From Rhizobium sp. BK650 (GTDB taxonomy: Bacteria; Pseudomonadota; Alphaproteobacteria; Rhizobiales; Rhizobiaceae): a stretch of DNA of 64,000 nucleotides. The DNA lies in the NCBI RefSeq assembly GCF_014195325.1, contig NZ_JACIBK010000004.1, forward strand, positions 361,320 through 425,319. Direction: 5' to 3'. Below are positions 10,000-20,008 of this stretch, one piece after another (within the stretch, counting starts at the first letter, position 1; the number at the start of each line of letters is the position of its first letter). The notes under the pieces were generated by a model. The model did no database searches. It saw only the letters and a list, made by a program, of their open reading frames with translations, and was not told the origin of the DNA. The translations under genes were made by a program, and so were the position numbers.

Positions 10000-10140
10000 T
10001 TGAAATTGAAATGCCGCGGGAGAGGGGCTCTTGCCCGCCGCGGTCAACATGCACCGGGGCTCTGCCGGCGAAAGCTGCGTGAAGCCCTATCGGGCAGGGA
10101 AACTCCCGGCTGCCCGGGGGAAGATGAAAAAGGCACCAAC

Positions 10141-10758
10141 ATGGGTCTGCAGGCTCTATTTTTCTATCTTTTCGCCTTTGTCGCGATAGCGTCGGCGTTC
10201 ATGGTCATCTGGGCGAAGAACCCGGTTCACTCGGTTCTGTTCCTGATCCTGGTGTTCTTCAATGCGGCGGGTCTCTTCCTGCTGTTGGGTGCTGAGTTCC
10301 TGGCGATGATCCTGCTCGTCGTCTATGTGGGCGCGGTCGCGGTTCTCTTCCTCTTTGTGGTGATGATGCTCGATATCGATTTTGCCGAGCTTCGCGCCGG
10401 CGTTCTCGAATATGCGCCAATCGGCGCGCTGATCGGCCTCATCCTCGCAGCTGAACTGATCGTCGTCGCCGGCGGCAGCGTGATCTCGCCGGAGATTGCC
10501 AAGACGGTCGCCATGCCGATCCCGGCGCTCACCGAACGCACGAATACGGCCGCGCTCGGCGACGTCCTCTATACGAATTACGTCTACTTCTTCCAGATTG
10601 CCGGTCTGGTCCTGCTGGTCGCTATGATCGGCGCGATCGTGCTGACGCTGAAGCATCGCACCAACATCAAGCGGCAGAATATTTCCCGCCAGGTTGCCCG
10701 CACGCCCGCGACCGCCGTCGAGGTGGTCAAGGTCAAGCCGGGGCAGGGCGTGAACTGA
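10141..10758 (+). CDS. nuoJ: NADH-quinone oxidoreductase subunit J
   Basis: NuoJ (205 aa) is a membrane-arm subunit with five hydrophobic helices, including the conserved [21 protein letters not shown] stretch. The open frame extends upstream to 10000, but that part is polar and unlike NuoJ. The ATG at 10141 ([18 protein letters not shown]) gives the family start and leaves a 141-base gap after nuoI. The C-terminal 35 residues are a basic cytoplasmic tail. Confidence 0.96.
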   Translation: MGLQALFFYLFAFVAIASAFMVIWAKNPVHSVLFLILVFFNAAGLFLLLGAEFLAMILLVVYVGAVAVLFLFVVMMLDIDFAELRAGVLEYAPIGALIGLILAAELIVVAGGSVISPEIAKTVAMPIPALTERTNTAALGDVLYTNYVYFFQIAGLVLLVAMIGAIVLTLKHRTNIKRQNISRQVARTPATAVEVVKVKPGQGVN

Positions 10759-10783
10759 ACCGAGAGGTCAAGGAACAAAGAAC

Positions 10784-11092
10784 ATGGTCATCGGACTCTC
10801 CCATTATCTCACGGTCAGCGCCATCCTCTTCACGATCGGCATCTTCGGGATCTTCCTGAACCGGAAGAACATCATCGTCATCCTGATGTCGGTCGAACTG
10901 ATCCTGCTGTCGGTCAATATCAACATGGTCGCCTTCTCCTCGTTCCTCAACGATATCGTCGGCCAGGTATTCGCACTGTTCATTCTGACTGTTGCTGCTG
11001 CCGAAGCGGCGATCGGTCTTGCAATTCTCGTTGTCTTCTACCGTAACCGCGGTTCGATCGCGGTCGAAGACGTCAATATGATGAAGGGCTGA
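10784..11092 (+). CDS. nuoK: NADH-quinone oxidoreductase subunit K
   Basis: NuoK (102 aa, normal size) has three transmembrane helices homologous to Mrp antiporter subunit C. The two intramembrane glutamates needed for proton transfer are in place, in [13 protein letters not shown] and [16 protein letters not shown]. It lies 25 bases after nuoJ with AAGGAAC upstream, and seven bases before nuoL. Confidence 0.98.
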   Translation: MVIGLSHYLTVSAILFTIGIFGIFLNRKNIIVILMSVELILLSVNINMVAFSSFLNDIVGQVFALFILTVAAAEAAIGLAILVVFYRNRGSIAVEDVNMMKG

Positions 11093-11099
11093 GCGGCTC

Positions 11100-13097
11100 A
11101 TGTTCCTCTATAAGGCTATCGTCTTCCTTCCCCTGATCGGTGCGATCATCGCCGGCCTCTTCGGCCGCGCAATCGGCGCCAAGGCGTCGGAATATGTCAC
11201 CAGCGGCCTGATGATCATCGCCGCCGTCCTCTCCTGGGTCGTCTTCTTCACGGTTGCCCTTGGCCATCCCGAAGGCGCCATCAAGGTTGAAGTTTTGCGC
11301 TGGATCCAGTCCGGCGGGATCGACGTGTCCTGGTCGCTGCGTGTCGATACGCTGACCTCGGTCATGCTGATCGTCGTCAACACGGTTTCGACGCTGGTGC
11401 ACATCTATTCGATCGGTTACATGCATACCGATCCGCACCGCCCGCGCTTCTTCGCCTATTTGTCGCTCTTTACCTTCGCCATGCTCATGCTGGTGACATC
11501 AGACAACCTCGCGCAGATGTTCTTCGGCTGGGAAGGCGTGGGTCTGGCCTCGTACCTGCTGATCGGCTTCTGGTTCAAGAAGCCCTCGGCATCGGCGGCT
11601 GCGATCAAGGCCTTCATCGTCAACCGCGTCGGCGACTTCGGCTTCGTGCTTGGCATTGCCACTGTCTTCGTGTTGTTCGGATCGATCAACTTCGATACGA
11701 TCTTCGCCAACGCTGCGACCTTCGCTCCGGCTGAAGGCGGAGGCAAGGCTGGCGAGGTGGTCCTGAACCTCTTCGGCATGCATCTCGACAAGGCGCACGC
11801 GCTGACCGGCGCCTGCCTGCTGCTCTTCATGGGCGCGATGGGCAAGTCGGCGCAGTTCCTGCTGCATACCTGGCTCCCGGACGCCATGGAAGGCCCGACG
11901 CCGGTTTCGGCTCTCATCCATGCCGCAACCATGGTGACCGCCGGCGTCTTCCTCGTTGCCCGCATGTCGCCGATCTTCGAACTCTCGCCGGATGCGCTCG
12001 TCGTCGTGACGATCATCGGTGCGATCACCGCTTTCTTCGCCGCAACCGTGGGCCTCGTGCAGAACGACATCAAGCGCGTCATCGCCTACTCGACCTGCTC
12101 GCAGCTCGGCTACATGTTCGTTGCTCTCGGCGTCGGTGCTTACGGCGCGGCAATCTTCCATCTCTTCACGCATGCCTTCTTCAAGGCTCTGCTCTTCCTC
12201 TGCGCCGGCTCGGTCATTCATGCCGTCGATGGTGAGCAGGACATGCGCTACATGGGCGGCCTGCGTCCGCACATCAAGTGGACGTTCTGGATGATGATCA
12301 TCGGCACGCTGGCGATCACCGGTGTCGGCATTCCCTTCACCCCGGTCGGCTTTGCCGGCTTCTTCTCGAAGGACGTCATCATCGAGGCCGCCTATGCAGC
12401 CCATTCGCCGGCTGCGGGCTTCGCCTTCACGCTGTTGGTCATCGCCGCGCTCTTCACCAGCTTCTATTCCTGGCGCCTGATCTTCATGACCTTCTACGGC
12501 AAGCCGCGCGCTTCGCATGAAGTCATGCATCATGTCCACGAGTCACCGCAGGTCATGCTGGTGCCGCTGTACCTCCTCGCCATCGGCGCAGTTTTTGCAG
12601 GCGTGCTCTTCGAAGGCCGCTTCTACGGCGAAGAATATTCCGAGTTCTGGAAGGGCGCGCTCTTCACCGGCGCCGAAAACGAACTGGTGGAACAATTCCA
12701 CCATGTACCGGCGTGGGTTGGTCTCAGCCCCTTCATCGCCATGTTGCTCGGCTTCGTGACCGCCTGGTACATGTACATCCGCTCCCCCTCGACGCCGCGC
12801 AAGCTCGCCCAGCAGCATCGTGTCCTGTACCAGTTCCTGCTCAACAAGTGGTATTTCGACGAACTCTACGACTTCCTCTTCGTCCGCACTGCCAAGGCGC
12901 TTGGCACGTTTCTGTGGAAGAAAGGTGATGTCGGCGTCATCGATACCTACGGTCCGAACGGCGTTGCTGCCCGCGTGGTCAACGTGACCGATCGCGTCGT
13001 ACGCCTGCAGACCGGCTACCTCTATCACTATGCTTTCGCGATGCTGATCGGCGTTGCGGCGCTCGTTACCTGGATGATGCTCGGGAGTTCCCTCTGA
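11100..13097 (+). CDS. nuoL: NADH-quinone oxidoreductase subunit L
   Basis: NuoL (665 aa) is the distal antiporter-like proton pump of the membrane arm, with the long lateral helix at its C-terminus. Visible family blocks are [38 protein letters not shown] and [20 protein letters not shown]. The length is normal. Its TGA shares its last base with the ATG of nuoM (TGATG), indicating coupled translation. Confidence 0.98.
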   Translation: MFLYKAIVFLPLIGAIIAGLFGRAIGAKASEYVTSGLMIIAAVLSWVVFFTVALGHPEGAIKVEVLRWIQSGGIDVSWSLRVDTLTSVMLIVVNTVSTLVHIYSIGYMHTDPHRPRFFAYLSLFTFAMLMLVTSDNLAQMFFGWEGVGLASYLLIGFWFKKPSASAAAIKAFIVNRVGDFGFVLGIATVFVLFGSINFDTIFANAATFAPAEGGGKAGEVVLNLFGMHLDKAHALTGACLLLFMGAMGKSAQFLLHTWLPDAMEGPTPVSALIHAATMVTAGVFLVARMSPIFELSPDALVVVTIIGAITAFFAATVGLVQNDIKRVIAYSTCSQLGYMFVALGVGAYGAAIFHLFTHAFFKALLFLCAGSVIHAVDGEQDMRYMGGLRPHIKWTFWMMIIGTLAITGVGIPFTPVGFAGFFSKDVIIEAAYAAHSPAAGFAFTLLVIAALFTSFYSWRLIFMTFYGKPRASHEVMHHVHESPQVMLVPLYLLAIGAVFAGVLFEGRFYGEEYSEFWKGALFTGAENELVEQFHHVPAWVGLSPFIAMLLGFVTAWYMYIRSPSTPRKLAQQHRVLYQFLLNKWYFDELYDFLFVRTAKALGTFLWKKGDVGVIDTYGPNGVAARVVNVTDRVVRLQTGYLYHYAFAMLIGVAALVTWMMLGSSL

Positions 13098-14608
13098 TGA
13101 CCGATTGGCCCATTCTTTCAACGGTCACCTTCCTGCCGCTCGTCGGCGTGGTGCTTCTGCTGCTGATGAACGGCGAAACCGAGAACGGCCGCAAGAACGT
13201 GCTGTGGATCTCTTTGATTACCACGGTCTTTACCTTCATCCTGTCGCTCTTCATCTGGACCGGTTTCGACAATGCCAATCCGGGCTTCCAGATGATCGAA
13301 CAGCATAGCTGGCTCGGCACCGGCATCGGATACCGTGTCGGCGTTGACGGCATCTCCATGCTGTTCATCATCCTTTCGACCTTCCTCATGCCCTTCTGCG
13401 TGCTGGCAAGCTGGCTCTCGATCGAGAAGCGCGTGAAGGAATACATGATTGCCTTCCTCATCCTCGAAGTGATGATGGTCGGCGTCTTCGTCTCGCTCGA
13501 TATCGTGCTCTTTTACGTCTTCTTCGAAGGTGGCCTCATCCCGATGTTCCTCATCATCGGCGTCTGGGGCGGTGCGAGCCGCGTTTACGCGAGCTACAAG
13601 TTCTTCCTCTACACGCTGCTCGGCTCGGTGCTGATGCTGCTTGCGATCATGGCTATGTACTGGCAGTCCGGTACGACCGATATCGCACAGCTTCTGAACT
13701 ATAAGTTCCCGCCGGCGATGCAGACTTGGCTGTGGCTGGCCTTCTTCGCCTCATTCGCGGTGAAGATGCCGATGTGGCCGGTCCATACCTGGCTCCCGGA
13801 TGCGCACGTCCAGGCGCCGACGGCTGGCTCCGTCATTCTGGCGGGCGTGCTCCTGAAGCTCGGCGGCTACGGCCTCATTCGTTTCTCGATCGGCATGTTC
13901 CCGGTCGCATCGGACTATTTCGCGCCGCTCGTCTTCGCGATGTCCGTGATTGCCATCATCTACACCTCGCTGGTCGCGATGATGCAGGACGACATCAAGA
14001 AGCTGATCGCATATTCCTCGGTCGCTCACATGGGCTACGTGACGATGGGCATCTTCGCTGCCAACGCGCAGGGCCTGCAGGGTTCGATCTTCCAGATGCT
14101 GTCGCACGGGATCGTCTCTGGCGCGCTCTTCCTCTGCGTCGGCGTCGTCTATGATCGTACCCATACCCGCGAGATCGCGGCTTATGGCGGCCTCGTCAAC
14201 AATATGCCGAAATATGCCGTCGCCTTCATGGTCTTCACCATGGCAAATGTCGGCCTCCCGGGCACTTCGGGCTTCATCGGCGAGTTCCTGACCCTGATCG
14301 GCGTCTTCCGCGCCAATACCTGGGTTGCGCTCTTTGCCGCCACCGGTGTCATCCTCTCGGCCGCCTACGCGCTCTGGCTCTATCGCCGGGTGATCTTTGG
14401 CGCGCTGGAGAAGGAAAAGCTGAAGGCTCTGCTCGACCTTTCGCCGCGTGAACAGATCATCCTTTACCCGATGATTGCGCTCACCATCTTCTTCGGCGTC
14501 TATCCGGCTCCGGTCTTCGATGCGACCGCAGCTTCAGTAGACCATCTGATCAACAGTTATTCGGCCGCAGTGCAGGCAGCGCAGAATGTTGCGCTGTCGA
14601 TGAAATGA
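13097..14608 (+). CDS. nuoM: NADH-quinone oxidoreductase subunit M
   Basis: NuoM (503 aa) is the middle antiporter-like proton channel. Diagnostic motifs are [21 protein letters not shown] with the essential Glu, [20 protein letters not shown], and [15 protein letters not shown]. The ATG overlaps the nuoL stop by one base. Fourteen bases separate it from nuoN. Confidence 0.98.
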   Translation: MTDWPILSTVTFLPLVGVVLLLLMNGETENGRKNVLWISLITTVFTFILSLFIWTGFDNANPGFQMIEQHSWLGTGIGYRVGVDGISMLFIILSTFLMPFCVLASWLSIEKRVKEYMIAFLILEVMMVGVFVSLDIVLFYVFFEGGLIPMFLIIGVWGGASRVYASYKFFLYTLLGSVLMLLAIMAMYWQSGTTDIAQLLNYKFPPAMQTWLWLAFFASFAVKMPMWPVHTWLPDAHVQAPTAGSVILAGVLLKLGGYGLIRFSIGMFPVASDYFAPLVFAMSVIAIIYTSLVAMMQDDIKKLIAYSSVAHMGYVTMGIFAANAQGLQGSIFQMLSHGIVSGALFLCVGVVYDRTHTREIAAYGGLVNNMPKYAVAFMVFTMANVGLPGTSGFIGEFLTLIGVFRANTWVALFAATGVILSAAYALWLYRRVIFGALEKEKLKALLDLSPREQIILYPMIALTIFFGVYPAPVFDATAASVDHLINSYSAAVQAAQNVALSMK

Positions 14609-14622
14609 CGGGACTTTAGGAC

Positions 14623-16068
14623 ATGAACGCTGAAACAATCTCCCTGAGCCTGTACCTGTCCGCGCCGGAACTCATCCTGGCGATCGGTGCCCTCGTCCTG
14701 CTCATGATCGGCGTCTTCGCGGGCGAGCGGTCCGGCCCGCTCGTCAGCACGCTGGCGATGATCGTGATCGCCGTCTCCGGCCTCTGGCTGATCTTCGTTC
14801 CCGGCGACGGCCTTGCCTATGGCGGCGTCTACCTCGCTGACGGCTTTGCACGCTTCATGAAGGTGCTGGCGTTGATCGGTTCGTTCATCGCGCTGCTCAT
14901 GTCGATGGGCCTAGCGAGGGAAAACCAACTCGACAAGTTCGAGTTCCCGGTTCTCCTCGTGCTCTGCACGCTCGGCATCATGCTGATGATCTCGGCAAAC
15001 GACCTGATCGCGCTTTACCTCGGCCTCGAGCTGCAGTCTCTGGCAATCTATGTCATCGCCGCGATCAACCGCGAAAGCCTTAAGTCGACTGAAGCCGGCC
15101 TGAAATATTTCGTGCTCGGCGCGCTTTCCTCGGGCATGCTTCTCTATGGCATGTCGCTGGTCTACGGTTTCACCGGCCATACGCACTTCGCCGAAATCGC
15201 CCAGGCTCTCACGGTTGAAGGCACGCGTTCGCTCGGCCTGATCTTCGGTCTCGTCTTTATCCTCGCCGGCATCGCCTTCAAGATTTCGGCCGTGCCGTTC
15301 CATATGTGGACCCCAGACGTTTACGAAGGTGCTCCGACCCCGGTCACCGCTTTCCTGGCAAGTGCGCCGAAAGTCGCCGCCATGGCGATGATGACTCGTA
15401 TCGTCATCACCGCCTTCCAGCCGGTGCTGACCGACTGGCAGCAGGTTATCGTCTTCATTTCGATCGCCTCCATGCTGCTCGGCTCCTTTGCGGCAATCGG
15501 CCAGAGGAATATCAAGCGACTGATGGCCTATTCCTCGATCGGTCACATGGGTTACGCGCTGGTCGGTCTCGCGGCCGGCAACCAGACGGGCGTCACTGGC
15601 GTCATGCTCTACATGGCGATCTACATGGTCATGACGCTCGGCTCCTTCGCGATCATCATGTCGATGCGCCGTCGGGACGGCACGGTTGTCGAAAATGTCA
15701 GCGATCTCGCCGGTCTCTCGACGACGAACCCGTTCATGGCTGTTGTCCTCACCGCGCTGATGTTCTCGCTTGCGGGTATTCCGCCGCTCGCAGGTTTCTT
15801 CGCGAAGTACTTCGTCTTCGTCGCCGCTATCGAAGCCAAGCTCTATGCGCTTGCCGTTATCGGTATTCTGGCTTCGGTCGTTGGCGCTTACTATTACCTG
15901 CGTGTCATCAAGCTGATGTGGTTTGATGAGGCGACCGACGAATTCGCCCGCGTCTCCGGCTCGCTGCGTCTTGTCTTTGGTCTCTCCGGCCTCTTCGTCG
16001 CCGCCTATGTTCTCATTGGTGGTCCGATCGGCGGCGCGGCCGAGCTCGCTGCGGCAACGCTCTTCTGA
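14623..16068 (+). CDS. nuoN: NADH-quinone oxidoreductase subunit N
   Basis: NuoN (481 aa) is the proximal antiporter-like subunit of the complex I membrane arm. Visible blocks are [37 protein letters not shown] and [20 protein letters not shown]. It is the last complex I gene, but transcription evidently continues: its TGA overlaps the ATG of birA by one base. Confidence 0.98.
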   Translation: MNAETISLSLYLSAPELILAIGALVLLMIGVFAGERSGPLVSTLAMIVIAVSGLWLIFVPGDGLAYGGVYLADGFARFMKVLALIGSFIALLMSMGLARENQLDKFEFPVLLVLCTLGIMLMISANDLIALYLGLELQSLAIYVIAAINRESLKSTEAGLKYFVLGALSSGMLLYGMSLVYGFTGHTHFAEIAQALTVEGTRSLGLIFGLVFILAGIAFKISAVPFHMWTPDVYEGAPTPVTAFLASAPKVAAMAMMTRIVITAFQPVLTDWQQVIVFISIASMLLGSFAAIGQRNIKRLMAYSSIGHMGYALVGLAAGNQTGVTGVMLYMAIYMVMTLGSFAIIMSMRRRDGTVVENVSDLAGLSTTNPFMAVVLTALMFSLAGIPPLAGFFAKYFVFVAAIEAKLYALAVIGILASVVGAYYYLRVIKLMWFDEATDEFARVSGSLRLVFGLSGLFVAAYVLIGGPIGGAAELAAATLF

Positions 16069-16832
16069 TGGCTTCCGACAAGCGGCGCCGGATATCGCTC
16101 GGCGATGTCAGGCACGAGGCCTTGTCGGAGACGTCATCGACCAACACGGAGTGCCTTGTCCGGGCTCGGGCCGGGGATGGCGGTCTCCTCTGGGTGACCG
16201 CCGAACGACAGACCGGCGGCCGCGGCCGCCGGGGCCGTCCCTGGGTTTCCGAACGCGGCAATCTCTACGCTTCCCTTCTCCTCATTGACCCGGCGCCGAT
16301 GGAGCGCCTTGCCTCCCTGCCGTTGGCGATCGCCGTTGCGGTTCAGCAGGCGGTTCGCAGCGTGCTGCCACCCGGCTCTGAGCCGGTAGAGGTGAAGTGG
16401 CCGAACGATATCTTGATCGGACGCAAGAAGACCTGCGGTATTCTCGTTGAAGGAGAGCGGCTCGCGGATGGGCGCCATGCCGTCGTGATCGGTATCGGCA
16501 TCAATGTATCCGTTATGCCCGGGAACCCTATCTATCCTGTCACCTGCCTGCGGAATCATGGAAGTGCGGCTTCGCCCGAAGAACTCTTTGCCCATCTTTT
16601 TGCCTCCATGACCGAGGCGCTGAATATCTGGGACGAAGGGCTAGGTATCAGCGAGATCACTGCGCGCTGGCGCGCGGTTGCCTGCGGCATTGGCGAAAAG
16701 ATAACCGTGAATTTGCCTGACAGGTCGATTTCCGGGTTTTTCGCCGGAATAGATGATAATGGCCTGTTGATGCTCGATACGGGCACAGGCAGGATGATGC
16801 CGATTGCGGCCGGCGATGTATTCTTTGGATAG
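16068..16832 (+). CDS. birA: biotin-[acetyl-CoA carboxylase] ligase
   Basis: A 254-residue biotin protein ligase that activates biotin with ATP and attaches it to carrier proteins such as AccB and pyruvate carboxylase. The catalytic core is clear: SSTNTECL, TAERQTGGRGRRGRPWVS (biotinyl-AMP loop), VKWPNDILIGRKKTCGILVE and the small C-terminal SH3-like domain. It lacks the N-terminal winged-helix repressor domain of E. coli BirA, so it is ligase only. It overlaps nuoN by one base, and its TAG overlaps a GTG in the next frame. Confidence 0.95.
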   Translation: MASDKRRRISLGDVRHEALSETSSTNTECLVRARAGDGGLLWVTAERQTGGRGRRGRPWVSERGNLYASLLLIDPAPMERLASLPLAIAVAVQQAVRSVLPPGSEPVEVKWPNDILIGRKKTCGILVEGERLADGRHAVVIGIGINVSVMPGNPIYPVTCLRNHGSAASPEELFAHLFASMTEALNIWDEGLGISEITARWRAVACGIGEKITVNLPDRSISGFFAGIDDNGLLMLDTGTGRMMPIAAGDVFFG

Positions 16833-16849
16833 TGGAAAAAGCAAACATT

Positions 16850-18520
16850 ATGGCGAAACAGGACGAACTGGTATTTCTGCCTCTGGGTGGCGTCGGCGAG
16901 ATTGGTATGAACCTCGCACTGTACGGTTTCGGTCCTTCCGATCATCGCCAATGGATCATGGTGGATTGCGGTGTCACCTTTCCGGGGCCCGATCTGCCGG
17001 GCGTGGATCTCGTCCTGCCGGACATTCGCTTCCTCGCCAATGAGCGCAAGAGCCTCAAGGCGATCATCATTACCCACGCCCATGAGGATCACTACGGCGC
17101 GCTCGCCGACCTCTGGCCGGGCCTCAATGTGCCGGTTTACGCCTCGCCCTTTACGGCCGGCCTCCTGGAAGCCAAGCGCAATTTCGAAAAGGACGCGATC
17201 GGCGAAGTGCCGGTGACGATCTTCAAGGCTGGCGATACGATCAATGTCGGCCCCTTCAGCATCGAGGGCGTCGCCGTCAATCACTCGATCCCTGAGCCGA
17301 TGTCGCTGATGATCCGCACTCCGCTCGGCAATGTCATCCACACCGGCGACTGGAAGATCGATCACGAGCCGTCGCTTGGGCCGCTGACGGACGAAGTGCG
17401 CTTTCGCCAGCTTGGTGATGAAGGCGTGCTGGCATTGCTCTGCGATTCCACCAATGCGTTGCGCGACGGTGTTTCGCCCTCGGAGAAGGATGTCTCTGAG
17501 AGCCTGCGCAAGATCATCGAGAATGCCGAGGGCCGTGTGGCGATCACGACCTTCTCCTCGAATGTCGGTCGTATCCGCACCGTCGCCGAAGCCGCAGAAG
17601 CTGCGGGCCGCGAAGTGCTGCTGCTGGGAAGCTCGCTCAAGCGTGTGTGCGATGTCGCTCAGGATGTCGGCCTGATGGAGGGCATAAAGCCGTTCATCTC
17701 TGAAGAGGATTACGGCTTCATCCCGCGTGATAAGGTGGTCGTCATCCTCACCGGAAGTCAGGGAGAGCCGCGCGCTGCCCTTGCCAAACTCTCCCGCGAC
17801 GAGATGCGCAACGTGGCGTTTGCCGCCGGCGACATCGTCGTCTTCTCCTCGCGCGCCATCCCCGGCAACGAGAAGGCGATCCAGGACATCAAGAACGGCC
17901 TCATCGAGCAGGGCGTCCATATCATCACCGATACAGAGGCGCTGGTGCATGTCTCCGGCCATCCGCGCCGCAACGAATTGCAGAAGATGTATGAGTGGAC
18001 GCGGCCGAAGATCGTCGTGCCCGTGCATGGCGAGGCGACGCACCTGACGGCACATAAGGAGCTGGCCGAACAGTCCGGCATCCAGAACGTACCGCGAGTG
18101 CGCAACGGCGATGTGCTGCGTTTGGCGCCTGGCCCTGTCGAGGTGATCGACGAGGCACCGCATGGCCGCATCTACAAGGATGGGTCTCTGATCGGCGACT
18201 TCGATGAGATGGGGATCGGCGAGCGCAAGAAGCTTGCCTATGTCGGCCATGTCGCGGCCAGCATCGTGCTCGACAGCCGCTATGACATCGTCGGCGAGCC
18301 TGATCTCGTAGCAGTCGGCCTGCCGGCCTATGATGACGAGGGCGAGGACATGGAAGATGCTTTGTTCGACGCCGCAATCGGCGCGATCGAAAGCATTCCA
18401 CGCGCCCGCCGCAAAGATATCGACATGGTACAGGAGGCCGTTCGCCGCGCTGTGCGCGCGGCTGCCAATCATGCCTGGGGCAAGAAGCCTGTCGTTACTG
18501 TCTTCGTCACCAGGGTCTGA
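16850..18520 (+). CDS. rnj: ribonuclease J (metallo-beta-lactamase / beta-CASP family)
   Basis: A 556-residue RNase J homologue, a zinc-dependent 5'-3' exo/endoribonuclease for mRNA and rRNA maturation. The metal motif THAHEDH is at residues 75-81, HTGDWKID and the C-terminal VPVHGEATH follow, and the beta-CASP domain lies between. A GTG at 16832 overlaps the birA stop, but ATG 16850 with GGAAAAAGC upstream gives the family start MAKQDELVFLPLGG. It lies in the nuo-birA transcription unit. With RNase R and RNase E also in this window, three major RNA-decay enzymes lie within 36 kb. Confidence 0.93.
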   Translation: MAKQDELVFLPLGGVGEIGMNLALYGFGPSDHRQWIMVDCGVTFPGPDLPGVDLVLPDIRFLANERKSLKAIIITHAHEDHYGALADLWPGLNVPVYASPFTAGLLEAKRNFEKDAIGEVPVTIFKAGDTINVGPFSIEGVAVNHSIPEPMSLMIRTPLGNVIHTGDWKIDHEPSLGPLTDEVRFRQLGDEGVLALLCDSTNALRDGVSPSEKDVSESLRKIIENAEGRVAITTFSSNVGRIRTVAEAAEAAGREVLLLGSSLKRVCDVAQDVGLMEGIKPFISEEDYGFIPRDKVVVILTGSQGEPRAALAKLSRDEMRNVAFAAGDIVVFSSRAIPGNEKAIQDIKNGLIEQGVHIITDTEALVHVSGHPRRNELQKMYEWTRPKIVVPVHGEATHLTAHKELAEQSGIQNVPRVRNGDVLRLAPGPVEVIDEAPHGRIYKDGSLIGDFDEMGIGERKKLAYVGHVAASIVLDSRYDIVGEPDLVAVGLPAYDDEGEDMEDALFDAAIGAIESIPRARRKDIDMVQEAVRRAVRAAANHAWGKKPVVTVFVTRV

Positions 18521-18523
18521 CCG

Positions 18524-18928
18524 ATGCTCGGCCGGGTGAACCACATCGCTATCGCCGTGCCGGATCTTGCTGCTGCCGCCGCAAGCTATCGTGATACGTT
18601 GGGCGCTGTGGTCTCCGAGCCTCAGGCACTGCCGGAACATGGTGTGACGGTCGTTTTTGTGAAACTGCCGAATACCAAAGTGGAGCTGCTGGAACCGCTC
18701 GGTGAAGCTTCACCGATTGCGGCCTTCCTTGAAAAGAACCCGTCCGGCGGCATGCATCACATCTGTTACGAGGTCGATGATATCCTGGCAGAGCGCGACA
18801 GGCTGGCGGCATCGGGGGCGAGGGTGCTCGGCAATGGTGATCCGAAGGTCGGCGCTCATGGCAAGCCCGTGCTTTTTCTCCATCCGAAAGACTTCTTCGG
18901 CACGCTGATTGAGCTGGAGCAGGTCTGA
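18524..18928 (+). CDS. mce: methylmalonyl-CoA epimerase
   Basis: A 134-residue VOC-fold (glyoxalase-like) protein. It matches methylmalonyl-CoA epimerase, which interconverts the (2R)- and (2S)-methylmalonyl-CoA isomers in propionate metabolism. Evidence: the N-terminal NHIAIAVPDL metal His, VELLEP, the central GGMHHICYEVDD metal/substrate block and the C-terminal Glu in GTLIELEQ. It starts three bases after the RNase J stop, so it is part of the same unit. Confidence 0.9.
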   Translation: MLGRVNHIAIAVPDLAAAAASYRDTLGAVVSEPQALPEHGVTVVFVKLPNTKVELLEPLGEASPIAAFLEKNPSGGMHHICYEVDDILAERDRLAASGARVLGNGDPKVGAHGKPVLFLHPKDFFGTLIELEQV

Positions 18929-18966
18929 ACGCGCTGCGGCAGAGTGACCTAAATTATTCGCAGCCT

Positions 18967-18995
18967 TTGAATTGCCCGTCATTCCCGCTTATAAG
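18967..18995 (+). promoter_or_regulatory. sigma-70-type promoter upstream of the DUF1467 gene
   Basis: TTGAAT (18967-18972), a 17-base spacer and TATAAG (18990-18995) form a strong vegetative promoter match. Transcription would start near 19002, about 38 bases before the ATG at 19040. The DUF1467 gene is therefore probably transcribed on its own as well as by read-through from the nuo unit. Confidence 0.6.
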
Positions 18996-19039
18996 CACGC
19001 AAAGCGAAGCGCCGACGCGCCATACCGACGGGAACCATC

Positions 19040-19315
19040 ATGTTTCAGGCCCTCCTCCAGGGATTTGCAGTCTACTTCATCATCTGGTGGATCACGCTTT
19101 TCGCCGTCTTGCCGATCGGCCTGCGCACGCAGGCGGAGGATAATGATATCGTACTCGGCACTGTGCCGAGCGCGCCGACACGTTTTCGTCCGCTCTTCGT
19201 CTTCTCGCTGACGACGCTTATCTCGGGAGCGATTTACGGTGTCTGGTACATCGGCTCGACCTATTTCGGCTTCGGCTTCGATGCACTTCCACAAATAGGG
19301 CCTAGCTTCTATTAA
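19040..19315 (+). CDS. DUF1467 family membrane protein
   Basis: A 91-residue protein with two predicted transmembrane helices (about residues 5-25 and 53-75) and a polar loop containing LPIGLRTQAEDNDIVLGT, the signature of the DUF1467 family found next to mce and proS in alphaproteobacteria. The function is unknown. It has its own promoter just upstream. A rhizobial dispersed repeat begins directly at its stop codon. Confidence 0.88.
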   Translation: MFQALLQGFAVYFIIWWITLFAVLPIGLRTQAEDNDIVLGTVPSAPTRFRPLFVFSLTTLISGAIYGVWYIGSTYFGFGFDALPQIGPSFY

Positions 19316-19378
19316 AGCATGTCGCGCAAAAGTGTGCAGCGGTATTGCGGTAACGACAAGCGAAACAAGAACTTAAAG
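19315..19378. repeat. rhizobial dispersed intergenic repeat (64 bases)
   Basis: The stretch that starts at the stop codon of the DUF1467 gene (AGCATGTCGCGCAAAAGTGT ... AACTTAAAGTG) is one I recognise from many Rhizobium intergenic regions, usually just downstream of genes. This copy is slightly degenerate. Only one copy is in this window, so repetition cannot be shown here. Confidence 0.6.
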
Positions 19379-19426
19379 TGTGGCAGGCAAATCTGAAAGA
19401 TCGTGACGGGCTTTAGAAGCGGCTTT

Positions 19427-19443
19427 TGCTCAAACTTTGAGCA
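19427..19443. promoter_or_regulatory. 17-bp perfect dyad in the DUF1467-proS gap
   Basis: TGCTCAAA-C-TTTGAGCA is a perfect dyad with a one-base centre. The short centre favours a protein-binding operator over an RNA hairpin. No gene start is close; it lies about 140 bases from the small-RNA terminator. Confidence 0.35.
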
Positions 19444-19577
19444 GATGTAAATGTAACCGCGAAAAATCTGTCATATGCACGTCATGCAAGTGAGGCAATG
19501 AGCTTGCGTAACGGAAGGTGGTCTTACTTAACGCAAGTTAAGCTTGATTTTTCGGGAATGCGAGAAGTCGAAAAAGC

Positions 19578-19745
19578 AAAAAAAAACAAGGCTAGAAGCC
19601 TTGTTTTAATTATCGCGTGATCCTTAACCGTTACCGGGGCAGCGACAAGCGCGCCTAAGATCTGATCCTCCCAAGACTTGACCGCGAATTCGGCAAGAAT
19701 TTAACCTTCTTGCCTGTTTTGTGAGCTAAAGCTAGCTCAAAGATT
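19578..19745 (-). ncRNA. candidate small RNA (alpha-r9-like) between the DUF1467 gene and proS
   Basis: On the minus strand this stretch folds into three hairpins: 19738-19723 (GAGCTA/TAGCTC), 19714-19692 (GGCAAGAA/TTCTTGCC, 8 bp) and a perfect 11-bp stem 19607-19583. The last stem is followed by nine T residues (A-run 19578-19586 on the plus strand), a strong Rho-independent terminator. No gene ends here on the minus strand, so the terminator implies an independent transcript of about 150-170 bases. I recall the Sinorhizobium sRNA Smr9C (alpha-r9 family) mapping near proS; this match is from memory. The 5' end is not defined. Confidence 0.5.
19583..19607 (-). terminator. Rho-independent terminator of the minus-strand small RNA
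   Basis: Stem AAAACAAGGCT (19583-19593) / AGCCTTGTTTT (19597-19607) with loop AGA. Read on the minus strand it runs into nine T residues. Read on the plus strand it ends in only four T, so it may also weakly stop transcripts from the DUF1467 side. Confidence 0.75.
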
Positions 19746-19801
19746 GTGCTTTGTCATTAGGTTTTTTTGCATTTTTGCTACACTCGAGCAAAATTTTTCT
19801 G

Positions 19802-19830
19802 TTGACAAGATTTACCTTCAAGCCCTTATA
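19802..19830 (+). promoter_or_regulatory. sigma-70-type promoter of proS
   Basis: TTGACA (19802-19807), a 17-base spacer and CTTATA (19825-19830) closely match the rhizobial vegetative consensus. Transcription would start near 19837 and give a leader of about 170 bases before proS. The leader contains a CCGCTT/AAGCGG hairpin near 19968-19983. Confidence 0.65.
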
Positions 19831-20008
19831 AATACGCGCTTTTTCGCGCCTTCTGAATTTGTGGGCGCTAACATGCGTCTGCGGGAGGCAGCTCGCGTCG
19901 GTCGCGGGTTTCTTTCCTGCCGCGAAGCGGCTATGAACGCTCCCATCTTTAACAAAGACCGTCGATTCCGCTTGGGTAAGCGGCGTCTCAACTGTACCGG
20001 AATCCGCC

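Noticed and set aside
19528..19541. TTAACGCAAGTTAA as a CtrA binding site.
   Set aside because: The spacing is six, not seven, bases, and the element is a symmetric dyad not close to a gene start.
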